Source: JBBAFS01 sp041655255
Lineage (GTDB): Bacteria > Spirochaetota > Spirochaetia > Sphaerochaetales > Sphaerochaetaceae
DNA length: 5,802 bases
Direction of reading: 5' to 3'
NCBI GenBank assembly: GCA_041655255.1
Contig: JBBAFS010000088.1
Span: forward strand, 1 to 5,802
Shown: piece after piece, positions 1 through 3,341 of the stretch
Layout: every line of letters begins with the position of its first letter
Numbering within the stretch: the stretch's first letter is position 1
Notes under the pieces: generated by a model
Databases searched by the model: none
Told to the model about the DNA's origin: nothing
The model's input: only the letters and a program-made list of their open reading frames with translations
Translations under genes and position numbers: made by a program

Positions 1-520
1 TTGCCAAACTGCCAATAATACCGCCCACTATATTGTCCCCTTTAATAGAACCAGATATAACTGAACAATTAAATACAAAAGTGTTGATAGCTATACCAGA
101 AAGGGCGCCAACGCAACTTGCAGAACCAGCATCAATACTGACCTGACTTAGCCTTATATTATTTAGTTTCGCGTCAATAGTGTAACCAAACAGTCCTACA
201 TAATCGTTATTCGGATTATCTATAGTCAAGTTTTCTATAGTAAAGTTACTGCCATCATATATACCATAAAAGGGTTGATCATCATAAGGTGTCGGCAGAA
301 CACCTATAGGCACCCAATTATAACCCGTAAGGTCAATGTTATCTATTTGTAAAAAATAAGCGCCCATATGATTTCGCACATTGTTGAGGTGAGCAGCAGT
401 TTCAACTAAGTATGGATCTTCCTCCGTACCATTTCCACCAGCAAACTGGGCGTTGAGCAAACCAGTAGTCAAAAACATAATAAGAAAAATCAAACCAAAC
501 AAAATATAAATCCTTTTCAT
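1..520 (-). CDS. Exported GLUG-motif repeat protein, N-terminal part (runs off left edge)
   Basis: An open frame starts at ATG 520-518 and reads without a stop to base 1, giving 173 residues; the C-terminus lies outside the window. GGAGG lies 5 nt before the ATG and supports this start. Residues 1-24 form a signal peptide: MKR, a long hydrophobic core, then LNA before Gln25. The mature protein opens with FAGGNGTEEDPYLVETA (26-42), followed by YFLQIDNIDLTGYNWVPIG (55-73) and the DG-x-FTIENLTI segment (89-100). These match the usual opening of GLUG/ZmpA-like surface proteins. GLUG-type cores then begin: degenerate ones at 107-112 (YVGLFG) and 137-142 (VGALSG), and a good one at 165-170 (VGGIIG). 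The family is extracellular and repeat-rich, probably beta-helical, with adhesin-like roles inferred rather than shown. Residues 120-173 resemble the first visible part of the GLUG protein at 3342-5802, so the two are probably paralogues. It lies 115 bases after the beta-helix gene. Substrate or partner is unknown. Confidence 0.9.
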   Translation of the reverse strand, partial: MKRIYILFGLIFLIMFLTTGLLNAQFAGGNGTEEDPYLVETAAHLNNVRNHMGAYFLQIDNIDLTGYNWVPIGVLPTPYDDQPFYGIYDGSNFTIENLTIDNPNNDYVGLFGYTIDAKLNNIRLSQVSIDAGSASCVGALSGIAINTFVFNCSVISGSIKGDNIVGGIIGSLA

Positions 521-525
521 TTCTT

Positions 526-530
526 CCTCC
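526..530 (-). promoter_or_regulatory. Ribosome binding site of the left GLUG gene
   Basis: The minus strand reads GGAGG followed by 5 nt (AAGAA) and ATG at 520-518. This is a near-perfect Shine-Dalgarno sequence and fixes the start at 520. Confidence 0.8.
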
Positions 531-550
531 ACTACTTCTTTTTTTTATTT

Positions 551-556
551 ATTATA
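551..556 (-). promoter_or_regulatory. Possible -10 box (TATAAT) ahead of the left GLUG gene
   Basis: The minus strand carries a perfect TATAAT 30 nt before the ATG at 520, which would leave a leader of about 20-25 nt containing the ribosome binding site. No TTGACA-like hexamer is found 16-18 nt upstream (the sequence there is AAAGGC-like), and there is no exact extended -10. The region is AT-rich, so a chance match is quite possible. If real, the left GLUG gene has its own promoter between the hairpins and its start. Confidence 0.3.
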
Positions 557-577
557 GACAGCCTCATCAAGCTGCCT
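556..577. other. Small stem-loop with five Ts on the plus-strand side
   Basis: Arms 556-562 and 571-577 pair over 7 positions around an 8-nt loop. The 558/575 pair is A-C on the plus strand but U-G in minus-strand RNA, so the fold is complete only in the sense direction of the genes. On the plus strand the right arm runs into TTTTT (577-581), which looks like a weak intrinsic terminator for rightward transcription. No rightward gene exists here. On the minus strand it is followed by TATAATAAATAAAAAA, which is not a U tract. Its role is uncertain: a leader structure, a barrier to antisense transcription, or chance. Confidence 0.4.
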
Positions 578-585
578 TTTTAGGG

Positions 586-617
586 GTAAGAGCATCTATT
601 GTTGAAGATGCCCTTAC
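586..617 (-). terminator. Hairpin downstream of the beta-helix gene, possible 3' end structure
   Basis: Arms 586-597 and 606-617 form a 12-pair stem with an 8-nt loop, starting 18 bases after the stop codon of the beta-helix gene. In minus-strand RNA every position pairs, counting one G-U (612/591); the plus strand has an A-C mismatch there. That strand bias supports a structure in the gene's own transcript. No U tract follows (the minus strand continues CCCUAAAAAGG), so this is not a standard rho-independent terminator. It could instead stabilise a processed 3' end or act as an attenuator between the two genes. Confidence 0.5.
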
Positions 618-635
618 ACACAATTGTATTTACCC

Positions 636-3008
636 TTATTTAACCACTGTACACCTACCGGTGCTTACTATTACATCGTCTACCGACAACTGATACATAT
701 AAAGACCACTACCAACTAAACGTTCCTGCTCATCCTTACCGTTCCAAAAGATACTATATTCACCTTTGGATAGCTCGGCGTTGATCAGTCGCTTAACAAA
801 CTGACCTTTGACGTTATAAATGTCGATTATAGCCTGACTACTCTTCGGTAGTTGAAAGCTTATCGTCGTACCTGGCATAGAGCGCTCTGTACCGCTTGCA
901 TTTTCGTTCAGAGAGATTGGATTTGGATAGTTGTAGAGCTTGTAGTCGAACGCCCCTATGTTAGGTAATGTCTCTCCACCAACACTGGTTACACCTTGAT
1001 ATTCATAAGCACCCATATCAATCATTCCGTTGACGATACGAGGGTTGCCCGCTAAGTCAAACTCAGGAAACTCAAAATCGGGTATATCAAGAGTCCCCTT
1101 ATTTATAGCTGGTGACCCCTCTTGCAACATATAGGGGTACTCCTCTAAATTAGAATCACCCACCCATAAAGGATCAGCATCAATATTACTGTCATCCCAA
1201 TGGAGAGAACAGTTTCCCATTTTATAGATATTCCAAGGACCTCCGCCTACAAGTGAATTATATACATTGGTCTCGTGGTGATCATACAAATATGTATTCT
1301 CTAAAGCAATATTGCCTGGTGTATTTCCATAAATGATCGAATTATAAATATCTATCCTTTTGTTTCCATAATAAATAACAAGCCCTCCACCAAACTCGGT
1401 GTCGGAGATATTATCAGCAATAGTAGCGTTAATTAATCTAAAGTAACCGTCATACACAAAATGCACTGCCCCGTGCGGAGAACCAGCAAAAAAGGGATCG
1501 GTATACCGCTCACAACCTGATACTTCTATGTTGACCATCGTACTCCTCGCTTTACCAGGCCTAACTGATGAATTCCCTTCAACGAGCAGTGCGGAGCCAC
1601 CGGAAGAGTTTGAATACTGAGATTGCATCGTCTTACGGATACGAATATTCTCCATATATACGTCAAAATCATATACGTTTTCTAACTCCATGGTTGAAGT
1701 AGCTTTATTATTATACATTGAGATGTTTTTTATCTGATAACCCCCTTTTGAGATACTTACTCCAAACGTATAAAAAGTTACGCAGTTTTCTATATGAACG
1801 TTATCGACTTCAAACTCAGTGGCACAACGTGTGTTTATTGCACCATTACAAGCTGTGCTCTGAGGATCACCCCCGTTTAACAGAGTAAAATTTTTAACAG
1901 AAAACTCTCTGGCGTATTCTGCAATAAAAAGATCAGGATTAATCCAAGCCCCCATGTGATGCCCTGAAAATTCGGAATCTAAAATTACCCCCTCTTTGGA
2001 CTCACCTATCAGATCAACATAACTCTTTAGGTGTATTGGGAACACTTGATCGTTCATTGATTTGGAGTAATATCCATTTGCAACGTAAACCTTTCGTCTT
2101 ATATTCTCATCAGGTTTAATAAGAGTCATCGCGTAGGCAATGGTTTTCAAAGGCTCTTCAGGTGTAAGCCCACTATTCGTGTCGTCACCTGTTGAGCTAA
2201 CGTACAGATCAGCCTCTACTAATTCTATCTTCCCTTTTTTAATAGATACCTCAATATTGGGATAAAAATCTTTTTGAATTCCGATAAAATAAAGGTCAGG
2301 ATAAGAGATAGTAAATGTATCCAAATAGACGTTTCCTTGTTTACTTCCGCATAAAAACAAATCCGAACAATCGGTACCGTTATTCAAATAAACACTGTTG
2401 AGCCGCTTTTGACAAAACTCTACCGAAGGAGGGTATGCTACCGCACCTGTGGAGCAGATCCCCCCTCCTGCATAAGCCACTTCATTATACCTAATTATGT
2501 TACCTCTCAATAGGGGATGAGAGTCAGTATACACATATACAGCCCCGCCTGATGCGGCCCTATTATATTCCATTATGCAGTTGCTGATTACTGGTGAGGC
2601 ATTTTTCAAGTAAATTCCACCTCCTTGAGTACGAGAGGAAGACCTATGATTATCACCACTCCCATTTCTAATAGTAAATCCGTTTATTATTGCCTCTCTT
2701 GTCTCGTTATTTTTTAATGTTATCACAGTTCCTTGATGAGCTCCATCTATAACTGTTTCAGCTATCATCTCTCTGTTATCTATATCTTCGCGATAAAGGC
2801 TCGTTAAGTTTATGTTCTTCCCCTGAAAGTTTATACGCTCGTAGTATACTCCAGGATAGACAAGAATCGTATCCCCACTACGAGCCATATAAAACCCTTC
2901 GTTTATTGTCTTAAAATCACCAGTCCCATCCTGTTTAATCTCCCAGACTGCCGCCGATAGAAGACCAACCGTAATCATCACCAGTACTAAAGCAAACAAC
3001 TTCTTCAT
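636..3008 (-). CDS. Exported double beta-helix protein with DUF1565-like segment and C-terminal sorting domain
   Basis: This is a complete 790-residue gene with ATG 3008-3006 and stop TAA 638-636. AGGAG lies 7 nt before the start. Residues 1-20 are a signal peptide with cleavage expected after SAA. A first right-handed beta-helix (about 22-230) opens like pectinesterase-type helices (GTGDFKTI, GDTILVYPGVYYERI) and has ladder segments such as ISNCIMEYN and GNIIRYNEVAYAGGGI. A second entry at about 268-345 has the DUF1565 signature (LYVSSTGDDTNSGLTPEEPL, then VYVANGYYS and LIGESKEGVILD). It leads into a second helix at about 365-600 (VKNFTLLNGG, GGGLVIYYGNKRIDIYNSII). Residues about 607-672 (DADPLW, GSPAINKGT, DLAGNPRIVNG, DMGAYEYQG) match the closing module called choice-of-anchor Q. 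Residues 691-790 hold the T9SS type A/FlgD-like sorting domain, ending in CTVVK. No catalytic residues of a polysaccharide lyase or esterase can be assigned, so an enzyme activity is not claimed. A carbohydrate-binding or adhesive surface role is inferred. It lies between two GLUG-protein genes in the same orientation. Confidence 0.93.
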   Translation of the reverse strand: MKKLFALVLVMITVGLLSAAVWEIKQDGTGDFKTINEGFYMARSGDTILVYPGVYYERINFQGKNINLTSLYREDIDNREMIAETVIDGAHQGTVITLKNNETREAIINGFTIRNGSGDNHRSSSRTQGGGIYLKNASPVISNCIMEYNRAASGGAVYVYTDSHPLLRGNIIRYNEVAYAGGGICSTGAVAYPPSVEFCQKRLNSVYLNNGTDCSDLFLCGSKQGNVYLDTFTISYPDLYFIGIQKDFYPNIEVSIKKGKIELVEADLYVSSTGDDTNSGLTPEEPLKTIAYAMTLIKPDENIRRKVYVANGYYSKSMNDQVFPIHLKSYVDLIGESKEGVILDSEFSGHHMGAWINPDLFIAEYAREFSVKNFTLLNGGDPQSTACNGAINTRCATEFEVDNVHIENCVTFYTFGVSISKGGYQIKNISMYNNKATSTMELENVYDFDVYMENIRIRKTMQSQYSNSSGGSALLVEGNSSVRPGKARSTMVNIEVSGCERYTDPFFAGSPHGAVHFVYDGYFRLINATIADNISDTEFGGGLVIYYGNKRIDIYNSIIYGNTPGNIALENTYLYDHHETNVYNSLVGGGPWNIYKMGNCSLHWDDSNIDADPLWVGDSNLEEYPYMLQEGSPAINKGTLDIPDFEFPEFDLAGNPRIVNGMIDMGAYEYQGVTSVGGETLPNIGAFDYKLYNYPNPISLNENASGTERSMPGTTISFQLPKSSQAIIDIYNVKGQFVKRLINAELSKGEYSIFWNGKDEQERLVGSGLYMYQLSVDDVIVSTGRCTVVK
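639..938 (-). other. Sorting/FlgD-like C-terminal domain of the beta-helix protein
   Basis: Residues 691-790 read LYNYPNPI, then TTISFQLP, IDIYNVKGQFVKRL, FWNGKDEQERLVGSGLYMY and the final CTVVK. The YPNP start and the lysine end are typical of T9SS type A sorting domains. The WNGKD...SGLY part is typical of the FlgD Ig-like fold. Known T9SS domains direct export across the outer membrane and surface attachment; whether this organism has that machinery cannot be seen here. The same module ends the GLUG protein at 3342-5802. Confidence 0.8.
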
Positions 3009-3015
3009 TCCTTAT

Positions 3016-3020
3016 CTCCT
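3016..3020 (-). promoter_or_regulatory. Ribosome binding site of the beta-helix gene
   Basis: The minus strand reads AGGAG, then 7 nt (ATAAGGA), then ATG at 3008-3006. Spacing and sequence are near ideal and support this start, which also places a full signal peptide at the N-terminus. Confidence 0.8.
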
Positions 3021-3043
3021 ATTGTTTATTGTTTCTCATTGTT
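3021..3043 (-). repeat. A-rich leader with three AACAAT copies
   Basis: Directly upstream of the ribosome binding site, the minus strand carries AACAAT three times (3043-3038, 3033-3028, 3026-3021) in 23 nt. It looks like an unstructured A-rich 5' leader, common before well-translated genes. No convincing -10/-35 pair was found in the 60 bases above it. The repetition may be chance in AT-rich sequence. Confidence 0.35.
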
Positions 3044-3096
3044 ATGTCTGCGTGATAGTGTCATATAGCTGTTTGAACCGGCTCGAAACTCGCTTT

Positions 3097-3124
3097 GGCG
3101 GGACGAGCAAGCCCGTCCCCTACA
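3097..3124 (-). repeat. REP-like unit A (inverted copy)
   Basis: Read on the minus strand it begins TGTAGGGGACGG and ends CGTCCCGCC. A six-pair stem GGGACG/CGTCCC (3119-3114 with 3105-3100) closes an 8-nt GGCTTGCT loop. It differs from unit C at only 2 of 26 positions. Confidence 0.7.
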
Positions 3125-3159
3125 AGACCGAATAATATTGTTTCAACCCGAACGATTTC

Positions 3160-3185
3160 GTAGGGGTCGCGGCTTGCTCGACCCG
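3160..3185 (+). repeat. REP-like unit B (direct copy)
   Basis: It is headed by GTAG at 3160-3163. A six-pair stem GGGTCG/CGACCC (3164-3169 with 3179-3184) closes a 9-nt loop holding the shared GGCTTGCT. Relative to unit A the fourth stem pair is swapped from A-T to T-A, so both arms changed together. It also has one extra C in the loop. Confidence 0.7.
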
Positions 3186-3210
3186 ATAAATCATCAACAT
3201 TCCACCGAAT

Positions 3211-3236
3211 TGTAGGGGACCGGCTTGCTCGCCCCG
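3211..3236 (+). repeat. REP-like unit C (direct copy, weaker stem)
   Basis: It begins TGTAGGGGACCGG. Its stem is imperfect: GGGG 3215-3218 with CCCC 3232-3235, a bulged A, then C3220 with G3231. It keeps the GGCTTGCTCG core at 3222-3231. It looks like a partly decayed copy of the unit A type. Confidence 0.65.
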
Positions 3237-3300
3237 CAATCACCAAATAGTCAATATTAACCACGGCTTCCAAACTATATTAAACTATCACCTATGCTGT

Positions 3301-3328
3301 AAAGGGGGCGTAAAAACACACCCCCTCT
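3301..3328 (-). terminator. Terminator-like hairpin after the right GLUG gene
   Basis: Arms 3301-3310 and 3319-3328 form a 10-pair GC-rich stem (five G-C pairs in a row) with an 8-nt loop, starting 13 bases after the TAG stop. In minus-strand RNA two positions are G-U pairs and there is no mismatch; the plus strand would have A-C mismatches at the same places. The U tract is very short (UUU, part of the stem), so termination strength is uncertain. Position and strand bias favour a 3' end for the GLUG gene, separating it from the beta-helix gene. Confidence 0.6.
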
Positions 3329-3341
3329 CTTAATTATATGA

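Larger units (their letters stand above)
3097..3236. repeat. Cluster of three REP-like palindromic repeats
   Basis: Three copies of a 24-25-base element beginning TAGGGG and containing GGCTTGCTCG occupy most of the non-coding stretch between 3009 and 3341. The first is inverted relative to the other two, which are direct with a 52-base step. Each copy is headed by GTAG and holds a full or partial palindrome. This matches the form of bacterial REP elements, whose GTAG head is recognised by RAYT (REP-associated tyrosine) transposases, and the GGCTTGCTCG core is like that of Pseudomonas REPs. The inverted first pair, with a 36-nt gap, has the layout of a REPIN. No RAYT gene is in the window. The remaining spacer holds only the leader, the terminator-like hairpin and unremarkable AT-rich sequence. 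Confidence 0.7.

Noticed and set aside
581..617. TAGGGG next to a palindrome as a fourth REP-like copy
   Set aside because: The TAGGGG is shared, but the palindrome, the GGCTTGCTCG core and the GTAG head are absent. It is better explained as a gene-end hairpin.
636..3008. Pectinesterase or pectate lyase activity for the beta-helix protein
   Set aside because: The N-terminal motif resembles pectinesterase helices, but I cannot locate the catalytic Asp/Arg/Gln set of those enzymes. Only a structural resemblance is claimed.
3061..3096. Promoter for the beta-helix gene (TATATG-like box near 3063-3068)
   Set aside because: Candidate hexamers have poor spacing (about 14) and weak -35 matches, so this does not stand out from background.
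3061..3273. A 70-codon open frame on the minus strand in the intergenic region
   Set aside because: It runs through all three REP-like repeats, and its protein is just their translation (repeated GRASR and GLARP pieces). No ribosome binding site or domain is seen.
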